NCBI GenBank assembly: GCA_000469685.2
Contig: LS997564.1
Coordinates: forward strand, 43,308,240-43,372,239
Source of the DNA: Haemonchus contortus
Taxonomy: Eukaryota > Nematoda > Chromadorea > Rhabditida > Trichostrongylidae
Reading direction: 5' to 3'
Length of the DNA stretch: 64,000 bases
Both the position numbers and the translations under genes were made by a program. This document shows positions 25,833 to 38,820 of the stretch, piece after piece (position 1 is the stretch's first letter; every line of letters starts with the position of its first letter). The notes beneath the pieces are model-generated. The model made no database searches and was not told where the DNA came from. It saw nothing but the letters and a program-made list of their open reading frames with translations.

Positions 25833-26957
25833 CCAGTCGGTCCGCTCGGCTAACACAGGGCTTCCCCCCCCCCCCTTCTCCTGCAAAGCTTCAGTAGTCG
25901 GCTAACTCTCCACTCCTTCTATGAAACAAATAATATTTTCCTGTCACGAATTTTGACACATGACTAACAGAGCAGTACAAATGGCGTTCGGTGTAAGTCG
26001 GTGCTCACGCCTTCAATGGGAAGTCTCGATCTTTCGCTTTCTTTCTTGAGGATGAATCCCCAATAAAGACTCAACTGTTAGCTAACCGAAGCCTTGGATG
26101 GTACTCACAAATGTTTCGAGTGATGACAACACCATTATCAGTTGTGTTGTCAACGAACCTTGGTCATTACAGAGATATCATTAGTTGAGAATCCCAGATA
26201 ACTGGCGGTCGGTTAACTTCCGTCGCAAATGATAACTAACAAAGGAGATCTTCGATTAAGTCACAAACCTTGCTGAGTAGCGGTCGTAATCTAATGGCTA
26301 AAAATGAACAAAATTTCCATCTGCTTGTCGTACTGCCGCTAGTGGCTCCCTATCACTGTACTTACCACTAAATTTGTCACCCTACTCTACCAACCCGTCA
26401 TAGCGAATGAAACACTAAAATTGAACAGTCAAAGCTGCACCGTATATTCCGAAGGCGCTAAGATTTTGATCGGTTGGCTCTTACTCTCTTAGACCCTTTA
26501 TCTTCTCTCATCAGCTATCATCGGTAGCTATCATCGGGTACCTACATACCGTCATATCCTACTCACCTATCAAAATGCCGAGGTCCCACTTTTGATATAA
26601 AAAGCTGTAATCCTACCAAGTTTGAACACTACGTCCACGGAAGCAGAGAATATACAAACCCGCTCGACCATTGTGGGCGGAATTCTGTCTCCCACCCACC
26701 AAAGGTGTTCAAATCCTGCTGCCTGTACTACTAACAAGTTTCAACGCTCTAGCCCCAGAGTTACGAATTTGCTGTTGAAAATTTCTACCGCGCACGCCCC
26801 TCCCCCTGTGGGCGGAGTCTGGTTCTGCTACCTGCCATGGGTGTTCCCATCGAGCCGCTTGTACCCCACCGAATTTGAACGCTCTAGGTCCGCGGGAACG
26901 GGAGCCATGAATTTTCGGTCAAACACACACCAACAAACTAACAGACACACTTAGCGA
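25833..26957 (-). mobile_element. HelA Helitron copy d
   Basis: The 3' end is at the left: on the minus strand AGCCCTGTGTTAGCCGAGC, then GGACCGACTGG, then T. The conserved block and minisatellite units (CCAAATTTGAACGCTCTAGG complement forms at 26620-26900) follow to the right, then the AACACACACCAACAAACTAA microsatellite. The last bases, CACTTAGCG, are followed by copy e in opposite orientation. Confidence 0.75.
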
Positions 26958-28016
26958 CCCTTACTATATATAAAGCGCTCGCGTCTGTCTGTCTGTCTGT
27001 TTGTGTGTTTGTTTGCACGGAAATTCATAACTCCTCTCTCCGTGGACCTAGAATGTTCAAATTCGGTAGGAGCACAGGGATGAGAACACATATGGAGGGT
27101 GGCACGACCGGACTCCGCCCCACAGGGCGCGGAGTTTGTGCGCAATGAATGCTTCAGCGAAAAATCTTAACTCCCGTCCCCGTTGACCTAGAACGCTTAA
27201 ATTTGGCAGGATTATTGGAGGCAGGATGAGAATATTTATGGCGGGTGGCAGAATCGGACCGTGTCTACAGGGCGGGATTTGCGCCAAACTTATTACTTTA
27301 GCCCTAGGGCGTTCAGACTTGGCTGGAGCATAGTCGGAGAATTGGGGACACTTATGGTACGTGGGAGGACCGGACCCCGCCCATAGGAGGCGTGGTGTGC
27401 GCAGAATAATGTCCGAGCGAAAATCCATAATCCCTGATTCCGTGGACTTGGATAGCAAAATCAGTAGGAGTAGAGGAGGCAGGATGGGAACACTGACGAT
27501 TGAGGAGGCCTTAGAGAACAAGATCCAATCGCCAATTGAACCCTAGCGCCTTTGTTATTTATGATTTAGCTTTGATTCTTTGATATGTTTCATTCGACAA
27601 GAAGGGTAAGTGCACTGATAGGGACCGATTATGGAATTTGGTCCACTTCTTGATTACGACCGCTACCCAACGAAGTTTGCGATTCAATGAAGGATCATGG
27701 TTTCTCCATGATTCGATATAATTCATGGCAAAACTTATCCGACCGCTAATAATCTTCGATTCCCATTTGATGATGTATCCGTAGAGAAAAGGGGCTTCAT
27801 AAAGACATTTGATAACGGTATTATTATGGCTCGACAACATTTGTGAGTATCCTCAAGGTTTTGCATGCCTATTTTATGATTTTGAGATGAACAGCGTTAG
27901 ATCCAAAAGGCATAGACATCGGCACATTTTGGACATCATTTGCATGCCCTTTTACTCATCTATAAAATTTCGTGTTCCGAAAAGTATCATTTGTTCCAAA
28001 GAAATAGGGATGTGGT
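26958..28016 (+). mobile_element. HelA Helitron copy e, head-to-head with d
   Basis: 5' end CCTTACTATATATAAAGCGC, then GTCTGTCTGTCTGTTTGTGT microsatellite, then three or more minisatellite units (27035-27530), then the conserved block (TGATTACGACCGCTACCCAA at 27650). The terminal hairpin has been lost where HelB copy 2 lies. Confidence 0.7.
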
Positions 28017-28155
28017 AAGCGCAGTGATAAGGTTCACTTAGAGTTCCTTTATTCTGAAGAGGAGATGAAAGTTTAATTCATTTATTGTTGTTACAAGTCG
28101 TAGATAAGCGGTAGTGGGCATGTGGTGCACGCATTAGCGTGCGTAGCCCAATTGG
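28017..28155 (+). mobile_element. HelB short Helitron copy 2, 3' part
   Basis: Shares GTTACAAGTCGTAGATAAGC, GGGCATGTGGTG and the CACGCATTAGCGTG hairpin with the copy at 4952-5146. Ends GCGTAGCCCAATTGG followed by T. The 5' half is missing or unrecognisable. Confidence 0.6.
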
Positions 28156-28982
28156 TTATATATAGTAGGATTGTCAGCAGCTATGTATTGTGAAGTTAAG
28201 GTCTGAAGTAGGCATACGATGCCGAAAACAACCTATAAAATGAAGTATCAAGAGCTTCGAAAATTCATATGAAAAACGACGATGAGAACAAGTTCGAATG
28301 AAGCTCAAAAGTAGCAGCATTCTAAAAAGAATGTACTTCATCAAAATTCTCGAATTCGGCATGCTCACAGCCAGAAGGCAGAGCTAAGAGCATAGAATTA
28401 TGCGACTCTTGCAATCTTACGATTAGCATGATGTTCTGGTCTCATATTAGCCCAAAGTGATGGCCATTACATTCGAATTCATTTTCATTCTTTCCTCTTT
28501 CACAGCAATTTCCACTTCTGCAAGATTACTCTTTTTTCTATAGGCATTACAGGCAAACGAGCAATTCTTTACATCGAAAAAGTCAGCGAATTGTGTGAAT
28601 GGATTAATTTTAGCAACCTTGCCTCAAGTTACAAACAAGCAATCAAAGTAGAAATGCATTATCGTATCACATAAATTTTTCAGGAGAGTACTTGCTCCAA
28701 CAACATCACTATACTATACAATACATATGGTGATAAAATGTTAAATGAATTCAATGAAAATCCTTCTCAAACACTAGATCCATCATCTGAGCGCGTTCCC
28801 GATTCAATACATCTCGTGTCCACTAAACATATAAGTGACGTATAAGTATATTGAAACCTAACGCAAAACCATCAATAACCGAAAACTTTGTTTGACGTGA
28901 CCCCAGGTTTACTGATTCTTTTTTGTCTCGCACGACTGTTTCTTGAAAGTCAACTGTACACCAGACAGTAAATAAAGATTCC
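28156..28982. other. Intergenic, no gene seen
   Basis: AT-rich sequence with no coding signature on either strand. Confidence 0.45.
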
Positions 28983-29410
28983 TCCTTACCATACATAATT
29001 CGTTAAGCGTGGCTGTTGGTTTGCAGGTGTGTGTTGTGTTGTGTTGGGTGTTGTTTTGTTGTGCGTATACGTATTTTACAAGTAATTCATACTCTAGATC
29101 AGTGGACCTAGCGAGTTCAAAGTTCGTAGCAGTACACTTGGCAGTATGGCAACATTAATGGTATGTGACAGGTGTTGACTCCGCCCATTGAGGGGACCTG
29201 CGTGAAAAAGGTTAATTTGCTCTTGGGCGTTCAAATTTGGTATAAATAGGGGGGGGGCAGGTTTTAGACGCCGATATTATAATATTATAGGTATTAGAAA
29301 GTGACCGAACCGGATCTTGCCCGCGAGGCGTAAGGGGGATGGAGGGAGCGAACCATACGTGAAAGATTGTAATTCGAGGCAAAACACGCAGATAAGTTGG
29401 ATTAAGAGAA

Positions 29411-30011
<601 letters not shown>

Positions 30012-31040
30012 TTTTTTATCTACTTTGTCAAAGTGGGGAATGAAGCCCGGCGTGAGCCGGGGGACCCGACTGGTAATTAATCTTAATTCATATAATCTGC
30101 TAAGCGTGTCGGTGTGTGTTTGACCGGAAATACATAACTCCTAATCCCGTGGACCTAGAAAGTTTAAATTTGCTAGGAGTACGGAGGACAGAGTGCAGCA
30201 GGACGGGACTCCGCCCACAAGGGGCGGGGCGTGCAGTCAAGAAATTTTAGGTCGCAAATTCATAGCTCCTGCTTACGTGGACCTAGGGCGTTGGAACTTG
30301 GTAGGCCGCGTTCTGCTCCCAGGGACCGGGTTTGCGTGAAATATAATGAATGGTTGAGCGGATATTCTTGTTCCCGTGGACCCAGAGAGTTCTAGTTTGC
30401 TGGGATTATAGCTTTCGTATTGACAATGGAACTCGGACATTTTGATAAGAGATGTAGGATATGACAGGATCTTGGGCACCGGTGACAGCAACTGATGACA
30501 ACTGATAATAGATATAAGGGGCCTAACAAAGCAAGAGACACCTGCCGATTGAAAATTTAACCCTTCGGTGTTCACGATGTAACTTCGACTGTTCAGCATG
30601 TTTCATTTGATAAGACGGGATGGTAGATTAGGAAGACATAGGTGAGTGGAAAGTGGAGCGATAGGGAACCATTAGCGGCATTGCGATAAGCAGATGAGGA
30701 TTTCGTCCATTTCTTGCTATTAGATTACGATCGCTGCCCAGCAATTTGCGACAAAACTTAGCCGACCATCAGTAATCCGGAATTCTCAATAAATGATATC
30801 TTCGTGAAGAAATGGGTCTATGATAATGACATCTGATAATGGTGCTAATCACTCGAAACATTTGTGAGTGCCGTCCAAGGATTTGGTTGCCTAACTGTTG
30901 AATGCATGGGTATTTATTTTTGAAATTGAGAGCAAAGATCGAGACTTCCAAATAAAGGCATAAGCACCGACCTACACTTAACAGCATTTGCAATGACCTG
31001 GTGGTCTGGGTCAAACTTCGAGTTCAGAAAAATATTATTT

Positions 31041-31432
31041 ATAAGTACGGGCTCCAATGAACCTCAGCATGATTTGGCTCGATATAATTCTACGTTTAAC
31101 TGTTACAAGGCTGTTATATAACTTTATTGGCTGACGTTTCGGCGATGTCGCCTTCCTCAGAGCCTAAAGAGATCAAAACAATTTGTGCATTCCGATCAAA
31201 CGCCTCTGCAGCCCTACTGCAGCCCCACTGTAATTCGAGACCCCCAGGGCACGCACGTAATCTAAAAAAGGAGCTACTCACTGAACTTCGTGGAACTCGC
31301 AATCATCCAGCAACCGAGAGTGGGACCAGATTCAGCTGGCCCAGGTCTTCATCAAATCTTTGTGGTAAAGCCAAACTTATATAGGGCCTAAGTGCGAGGC
31401 ATTCTTCCCTCCGGTTCATTTCTGGACTGGTG
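31041..31432. mobile_element. 392-bp non-autonomous DNA element, 8-bp target duplication
   Basis: Flanked by TATTATTT at 31033-31040 and again at 31433-31440, an 8-bp duplication as made by hAT-type transposases. It carries the block GCTGACGTTTCGGCGATGTC and CCTTCCTCAGAGCC. Terminal inverted repeats are weak (ends share AATGAACC near each side). The superfamily call is inference from target size only. Confidence 0.6.
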
Positions 31433-31448
31433 TATTATTTGTTTTGAA

Positions 31449-32104
31449 GGCACAGTTCACGATAATTTCAGGGTACCCGGTTTTTGGCAGAAAATGATAG
31501 GTATGACCCACAATAGTACATGGTTAAGCAGAAAACACGAAAAACGATGAATAAAAAGAAATACAAAGCTTCAAAAAAAGAAGCGAAAAGGGGGTTCGGA
31601 CGAGTTACACGGCAAAAAAACGGCCGTCAAGGGAATTTTCGGGCGAGTCAGACGAACGCGGCGCAGCGTCTGCAATTGCACACAACACACCAAAACAAGT
31701 GACTTTGGCTTCTTCGTTAAAACCAATTATTCTCCACCTGCTATTAAGCTGAATTATGCCGAGAATCAATTCGCCGGAACGAGAAGGTACGTAAATTTAT
31801 TTATATTCATGTTTTTACAGTGAAATTTTCTTCTAATGTTTTTATTTCATTGAATTGATCTTTTATTAATTTAGATTATTGATTTTTCACTAATGTTGCT
31901 TTAATGCGAAAGTGGTGAACGGCAATTAGATTTCGTAGTCAGCCTAGCGAGGGGCGGAGGCTTACCATGCTTCACTCCCCGGCCCCTTATTGTGCCCTAT
32001 CCAGAACGTTTTTCGACTTTATTCCGGCAGATATGGTATCAGAGGGGGCCCCGAATTCATACCGTGTGCAAATCTCCGAAACCGTTTTTATCGTGAACTG
32101 GGCC
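31449..32104. mobile_element. 656-bp MITE-like element with GGCMCAGTTCACGATAA ends
   Basis: Left end GGCACAGTTCACGATAA and right end TTATCGTGAACTGGGCC are inverted with one mismatch. TTTGAA lies directly outside each end (31443-31448 and 32105-32110), a likely target duplication. A 60-codon basic ORF at 31520-31702 inside has no recognised family. Confidence 0.65.
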
Positions 32105-32185
32105 TTTGAAGAAAACATAGAGAGTTAGCCTACTACTTTGTCGAAAAAGGAGGGAAGCCCGGCGTTAACCGGGGGAACCGACTGG

Positions 32186-33069
32186 TAATTGAATAGTTGG
32201 CGTATATTGCTTCGACTGTAAGCATGCCCACAACGGCGCATACCAACCGAAAGCGCTCTACTTCCTGTTTATGGCTAGACTCTAATCATACTAGGAAAAA
32301 ACACCGCGCACATCTATGCGCAAGGGAAACGTATCTGTCCAACTGTGTTTCGTCCATTTTACTCATGATTCATTAGTTCAAAACATAACAATTGCACTGA
32401 ATATTCCAGAACGTCAAGTTTGTAATAAACCGTTTGACTCATCTTTAATGAATGATTTTGATAAATTTGTATTTCTGGTAAAGTTCTCCGCACAGCTCGT
32501 TCGAAGCCTAATGTCTTCTGTTCAAGTCTAGAGTTTGTGATACTTAATTGTTAAACTAGGAACAAACCTGATTGATTATGGAAAGTAGGGCAATACTGGA
32601 ACGGCTAATGCTGGATAGTTCACGATACTTTTTTAGTAGCTAGTTTTAGACGAATAATGCCTAGAATAGTGCAAAACTGAAGAAGAAAACGTGAAAATCT
32701 GTATTTCTGGAAGAGTTTCCAAGCGAACAAGATTACGAGGTAACTTCTAATATCTCACTAATGTAGTCGATCAAGTGATTAGTAGATAACTATTTTGATG
32801 GTTTGTGAAGCTCACAACTCAATACAAGATTAGTAGCCGAGACAGCTGTCAGAGAAAGAAATATTCGTTGAATTCGGAAACGACATGAGCGTCCCTTATC
32901 CTAGAACAGTAAACCAGAACTTCAATTACTAATAAAATGGATGGTTGATGTGCAAAAATGGGCAGCTATCACACAAAGTTTGACTTTTTTCCTGTTTTAA
33001 TTTAGGCGACAGCTACTCATCGCATGTAAATTCAAAAAGTTCAATCTTAGTATCATTTTATCATCTCAA
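32186..33069. other. Intergenic, no gene seen
   Basis: Region upstream of the SWIM/MULE gene. Nothing coding stands out; it may contain that gene's old promoter. Confidence 0.4.
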
Positions 33070-33641
33070 ATGCCTGAAGGCAATTCCTCATTGTTCAGCA
33101 CTGATTTTCGGAGAAGGCAAAACGCACTGTACCACTTTTTGGACGAGGACAAAAAGTCAATCAAAGTCAGGGACAAGTATAAAACTGCGGTAATGCTCTG
33201 TTCTTTGATATTCGCAGTTGCTCTCTTTTTTTATTTCTCACTTCCAAATTCTTCTTGTCAAGGTTCTTCAGTTCATAAATTAGGTGCAAGTGCGCAGGAA
33301 AAAAACCGGCTGCTGTTGGTGAAAGGAGAGTCAGGACGACTCGAAAGGATAACGACTATTGCTCCTGCTTCTTGAATGTACATCACCGCAGTGACGGCAC
33401 CGTATCAGTTAAAGGATGTTTCGGCCACGTCGGTCACGATTTGGATGAAGCCTTGCTGCGGTTGACTAAGGAACAACAGGATTATCTTAGGATGTTACTG
33501 GAAGGTATAAGCAGTTCATCATGAGTCAGTTGCTGCGAAAGTCAATCTTAACGTCCTCAACATTTTAAGATCACACCATGGATTACGTTTTGCGACGGCT
33601 TTCGCAAAGTGTTCCCTGGCACCACCACCAAGAGGGTGTGC

Positions 33642-34806
33642 GAACGAATTTTCGATCGCACCTAATCAAGCTCTCCTAGCACCTATTCGCGAAGTGGCCG
33701 TAATCAGGTGCGAAAACTACTCTATAATTATGCTGCCCGCACTCGCTACCAATCGTGTTGAAATTTCTCAACTAAAGAGGATAATGACAGTTTAAAAAAT
33801 GAAGTCTCTCTAAATAATGAGTTTTTGAAAGGAGAAATTCCAGTATCAATTTCAACTGTTTTGAGAGTTTTATTTACACGCATAATAATAAATAAGTTCT
33901 ATACATTTCATTTCAAGCTCCTGGAAAATGTATACGACAGTTTAGTTCGCTTCTTTTTTCAATATTTTCGCCTTCTTGCGATATCAAAAAACTTTTACAG
34001 AAGCGACATAGTTTTCAAGAATTGTTTAATATTGGGACTACTCTTCATTGAGAGGTTGTTGAGCGCCCTACGGCTCACCATTCAGGCCATTTCACAGTTA
34101 TTACGGCATATAGCAAGACTTCAGACAAAATTAACACCTTGAAGAGAGGTGATCGAGGACTAATTAACCAGCTGCGTGAGTGCTTTAACTACCGTTGCTT
34201 ACTCAATAAGGCATTAGAGACGCACTGTACTGTTTCTATGGACTTACAGATTGTCCTCCCACTCCAAACTAATTAGGAGTACGCGATCCATGTGGCCCAT
34301 TTCTTCCGCTGTCCGAGCTTTTCACCTCTGAAGTACAAGCACTTCAGAGGCCTCCTGTATCGCAGGACCATCTCGCGTACCGTACATTCTGGTGTTCCTC
34401 GACCACTTTAAAAAGATGTCCATATTCGTAACAAACAAAACTATCTGAGTTTTTTACTTATAAATTTAGATTTTATTTTAGGTGTTCTGAATACTATTGG
34501 ATTGAACCGTTTTCTCCCATATTGCACAAACTCTAGTCACAAAATATATGGAATTCATTTATTATGCGTTTGAATAAAACTCTCAAAACCGTTGAAATTG
34601 ATGTTGGAATTTTTTCTTTGAAAAAAAATTTTTTTAGTAGAATCTCCATTTTTCAAAGTGTCATAATCCTCCTTGAATGACAAGTTTTAACTCGGTTAGT
34701 AGCGAGTGCGGGCAGCGTAATTACCGCGGAGTCTTCGCATCTAATTAAGGTCACCTCGCGCCTAGGTGCGAGGCGAGCTCGATTAGGTGCGATCGAAAAT
34801 TCGTTC
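33642..34806. mobile_element. 1.16-kb foldback/TIR element inside a coding exon
   Basis: Long inverted termini: GAACGAATTTTCGATCGCAC at the left, its complement at the right end, with similarity extending inwards (GCGAGTGCGGGCAGC region, then AACTGTTTTGAGAGTTTTAT). A second small hairpin, CCTCTGAAG/CTTCAGAGG, lies near the middle. It splits the MULE gene right after TTTKRV. The internal 105-codon ORF has no known family. The target duplication is not clear. Confidence 0.75.
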
Positions 34807-35476
34807 CCGTACCCTTACCGAGATTCACTACTGTCGGACTCATATTGCAAAGACGTGGGAGAGGGAGACTAGAGAAGTCGTTGAAGTAAGCGTCAGTAAT
34901 CTACATCGGACTGATATATATATGGTGCGAGACTTGCTGAAGGAAGGACAACTGGATGTTTTCCAGAAGCGTTTTGCAGAAATTCTGGCATACTTGAGGG
35001 TGGAAAGACAGACAGAGATGGCTGAATACCTGACTGAGAATTATCTAGGTTAGTTCGGGTTATATGCGTTTCTATGAACCATTTTCAAGGTATTTGTAAA
35101 AAGTTTTTAGGTAAAGTACCGTCATGGGCATCCTTTGCCGACAAAACCGGTATAATGGATACTACGATGATCAGCGAGCGTTGGCATCACACTCTCAAGG
35201 AAGATATATTGCATCGAAATGCAAACTGTCGCATAGACCGCCTCGTAGATTTGCTTATAAGAGCAGTTGAAGAAAAATCGGAGTCGACCGAAATAATGGT
35301 GCGCTATTTGATTTGTTGTTATATATGAGTACGAAAGCTACAACAGCACTAATTCAGGATCGCAGACGCTTTATCAAAAACTCCTTCCGAGTCTTGGAAA
35401 CCGTTAAGAACCATCGTAAGGCTGTCAAGGACTACACTGGAAAGAACGACAAAAATTCATTTCGTGAAAGATAATA

Positions 35477-36755
35477 CTAGGTCGTGAAGAAAGTTCTTGC
35501 GTTTTTTGACGCCCAATTTTCAAATGCTCGCCGCGGTGTTATTTGCTATAAGACTGTTTGCAAGCTTTATATCGTCCTAAAGCGCTTTTCTTGCTCTATC
35601 CAAATATATAATTAGTTTTGTCCTGGAGTGATTCCTGGGGTTTTTTAGAAGACCGAAATCAGCATGGACAAACGACAGATTCGCACGATTTATCTTTTCC
35701 AATTCAAATTAGGAAGGAGGCGACGGAAACGGCTCGGGATGTCAACGATGCCCTTGGTCTGGGTACGACGAATCAACGTAGAGCACAGTGAAGTTTTAAA
35801 AATTTCGTACCGGCAACGAGAGCCTGGAAGATGATGAGGGTAGTGGGCGGTCATCGGCCACTGACAACGAACAATTGAGAACGTTAGTGGAAGAGAATCC
35901 ACGTACAACGCTGAAGGATATTGGCTTGAGATTGAATGTTTCCAGCAGGACGGTTATCACCCACATGCAGGAGATCGGGAAGTCGGAGAAGCTTGATAAG
36001 TGGGTGCCGCATGAGTTGACTCAGCGCCAGAAAGACCGCCGCTTCGAGCTCGCCTCCGCCTTGTTCTGCGCAACAGGAACGATGCATTTTTAGGCCGTAT
36101 TGTTATGTGTGATGAGAAATGGATTCTGTACGACAATCGGCGACGATCAGACCAGTATCTGAACAAGGATCAAGCTCTACGACCTTTTCCAAAGCCGAAG
36201 CAGCATGGAAATAATGCCATGATGCTGTTTGGTGGTCTGCAGCCGGGCTGATACACCACAGCTTCATGGATACGGGTGAAACCGTAACAATCGAGAAGTA
36301 CTGTCAAGAAATTGACAAAATGCATTGAAAACTTCAGCTCATGAGCTCGGCACTGGTGAATAGGAAGGGGCCAATTCTACTCCACGACGACGCTCGGTCC
36401 CACTTCGCACAAGTTACCCTGAGGAAATTGATGGAGCTAGGCTATGAAACTCTCCCGCATCCACCATATTCCCCAGACCTTTTACCACAGACTACCATTT
36501 CTTTAAACATATCGACGGCTTTCTTAAGGAGAAATGCTTCGAAAACCAACATGATGCTGCCGCGGCATTCGACGAATTCATCGCCTCTAGATCTCCGGAC
36601 TTTTATGCGAATGGGATAAACAAACTTGTTTCTCGTTGGCAAAAGTGTGTCGATAGTAATGGTTGTTATTTCGATTGATGAAGTTTTGTTTTAGCCAAGA
36701 TAAGTGCATTTGAAGTTTGAGGCGCAAAAACGCAAGAACTTTCTTCACGACCTAA
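35477..36755 (+). mobile_element. mariner (cecropia/Hsmar1-like lineage)
   Basis: Terminal inverted repeats TAGGTCGTGAAGAAAGTTCT (about 30 bp, outermost base mutated on the left), flanked by TA on each side. It inserted in the codon stretch reading VKD-N-TWAVDS of the SWIM/MULE gene, and removal restores that frame exactly. Confidence 0.92.
35663..36678 (+). pseudogene. mariner transposase, frameshifted
   Basis: Begins MDKRQIRTIYLFQFKLG. Later, in shifting frames, come the HTH region (TLKDIGLRLNVSSRTV), WVPHEL, the first catalytic Asp in [10 protein letters not shown], the second in HDDARSHFA, and PPYSPDL-P-DYH with the third catalytic Asp. It ends in a SRWQKCVD-like tail and TGA. At least three frameshifts and two internal stops make it non-functional. 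The C-terminal wording is closest to the cecropia subfamily (Hsmar1/SETMAR). Confidence 0.88.
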
Positions 36756-37678
36756 TACTTGGGCCGTGGACTCATTAAAAAAGGAAGAATTCTTCACGGT
36801 GACATTACACGCTTTATGCTCGTGCAACCCGAAGGTAAATTTTGCTTAACGTAATGATACTGTTGACAGGTTGTCATTGTTTATTTTGCAGAATAATGTC
36901 CATTGTCTTCTTTGCGATACCTGTCCATATTCATGGGAATGTAGTTGCCTGGACAATAGAAGCGGTGTGAACTGCATACACAGGCATGCCGTCAAAACAT
37001 TCGGTCGTGGCTTGACCACAAGCTGTACTGCAGAGCATATCGGAAGTCGTCTGCGAGCTTTGCAAAGACGATTTTGAGACACGGAAAGAGAACCTTCTTG
37101 CTGCAGCTCCCGGAGTCCAAGAAAGTGCGACAGGTGTGCAGCTTCGTAGAGAGCAGCGATACCAGAAATTAAATGAAATTATGAGCGTGAGTACTCAATA
37201 CCCTTTCTTTTGCCCCTTTATTTGATTTTCGCCATTTCAGACATACGCCGCTCTTGAGATTAAAGCGAAAGCCATAGCAAGAACTGATGCAGACGACTCA
37301 CTGAACAATTTGGAAGAAATACTGCGATATTTCAAGCTTGCTTCAATGGTTGCCCCTCATCAATCTTGTGTAGACCCTGCTCCACGGCCAGAATTGGCAA
37401 AGGAAGGAGCTAAACCACGTCTCAAGTGGGAAACTGAGTTACTGCCGGTATGTTAAGATGCACAGTAAAACCTTTTTTCAGGACCTAGACTGTACACAAT
37501 TCATAGACTAATTTTTCAGAGAGGAAAACTGAAGAAACCCAAACCAGCACCCACAAAGGATCTCCACGAACTAGTCCGCTCGAAGAGAAATCCACAGCGA
37601 GATGACGAACCTGGGCCTTCACAATTACTATCATGTCTATCGGTTTTGAATAAATGTGATATTATTTTGTTATTTTGA

Positions 37679-38820
37679 ACATTGCTCCATATGCGAATTG
37701 ATTAAAAGGTCTAATGCCCTAAATGCGATTTGATGAAAATGTCATATGTGGTTACAATATTAAATGTGCAATAAAGGCTCATGTGTTAGTGTTGAAGGCG
37801 ATACAAGCATGCAAACAAAGATACATGTTACCATAACTTGCGCTTCTAAAATTATGCAGCCTCTCCACATTTGCATTACTTAGAAAAATATGAGAGAAGA
37901 CATCCTCTTTTGACTAGCTTGCTTGCAGACGAGTAATCTGAGGTTGAGGAAGTCAGTAAAAGTGGGCGCTACTCATATTGTAAAAAAAAAACTTCTATCA
38001 ATTCTTTGATACTTTGATGTTGAAACAGCTAACTACGCAATCCAGTATCGAAAAAAGTAGTGAAAACTTGAAGACTGAAAAAAGCGAGTCTTTCCTAGAA
38101 TCCCATGCCAATGGGTGTGGTGCGATTCACGCGTCAATATAATGAGGTCATCGGACAAAAAGCGCTAAAACATCATGCCTACCATCACAACGCAAGAAAT
38201 AAGAACTTATAAGTAGAATAAGTAAGTAAAGGACCAACTATGCACGTTTACAGGATTGCCTTCTCTAGAATCGAGAAAATTAAAGTTATTCTTATTTTGA
38301 ACGTTTGGCAAGCAAATTGTAGACCTATGAGGGTAATTCTCAATCTCGAAAGGGCTTTTTTGCCATAGTAAAGAGATTTGCCCTGTTCATGGTGAAGCCG
38401 TGGACTACTGCAAACTTATTTGGTACAGAAAAGTACTGAAACGATACTGCGTGTGCGAAGAGCTCTAATGGGATCACGAGCGATTCGCGCGCCTCCCCAT
38501 GCCAATCACTCTGCTCAGTCTATAGGAATTTGAATAAAACTAAGCGTAGTGTTACGGTAGTTGCAACTGTGAGAGTAGACTCTACTTTAGCGCTTACAAA
38601 TGCTCGGCGTTGAACTACTTATTTTAACTGAATCAGAGCATAACAATTGAAAGGAGACCTTGTTTCTTTCCTTTAAGTACTTCAAGGCAGAACGGCGGGT
38701 GAAAGATGAGAACAATTAAACATTCGAAGATCAGTCCCTCCTTTACCAGGTGATGACAGCGGAATGCAACTGCAAAAAAAATGATTTCTGAACCTACAAG
38801 TGGTAAAGACTTATTAAAAG
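37679..38820. other. Intergenic between convergent genes
   Basis: Space between the 3' ends of the SWIM/MULE pseudogene (+) and vps-41 (-). Parts of 38020-38520 look repeat-derived (CCATGCCAAT motif twice, imperfect terminal inversion around CAGTATCG/CGATACTG), but no family could be assigned. Confidence 0.4.

Larger units (their letters stand above)
30081..32185 (+). mobile_element. HelA Helitron copy h with two nested insertions
   Basis: Starts TCTTAATTCATATAATCTGC after A, only 7 bp past the end of copy f. Minisatellite units and the conserved block follow to 31040. The remaining 3' end, from TTTGAAGAAAACATAGAGAG at 32105, closes with hairpin GCCCGGCGTTAACCGGG and ACTGG at 32185, then T. 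Between lie the elements at 31041-31432 and 31449-32104. Without them the copy is about 1.06 kb. Confidence 0.75.
33070..37678 (+). pseudogene. SWIM zinc-finger/MULE-type transposase gene, disrupted
   Basis: Remaining exons: 33070-33189; 33284-33504 (ends VKGCFGHVGHDLDEALLRL...); about 33570-33641 with 34807-34880 (GFRKVFPGTTTKRV joined to HIAKTWERETREVVE); about 34881-35051 (FQKRFAEILAYL); 35111-35298 (IMDTTMISERWHHTLKEDIL); 35359-35476 with 36756-36834; 36892-37185 (SWIM motif C-S-C-x9-C-I-H around ECSCLDNRSGVNCIHRHA); 37241-37447; 37520-37678 (basic tail, stop). The order matches the MULE-derived SWIM protein family common in strongylids. Three kinds of damage: the DDE core between MDYVLRRL and GFRKVF is gone, a foldback element and a mariner interrupt coding exons, and the SWIM exon needs a one-base frameshift. 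I judge it dead. It is not certain whether it was a transposon or a host gene derived from one. Confidence 0.75.

Noticed and set aside
33825..34142. 105-codon ORF inside the foldback element
   Set aside because: No transposase motif; composition is that of AT-rich non-coding sequence.
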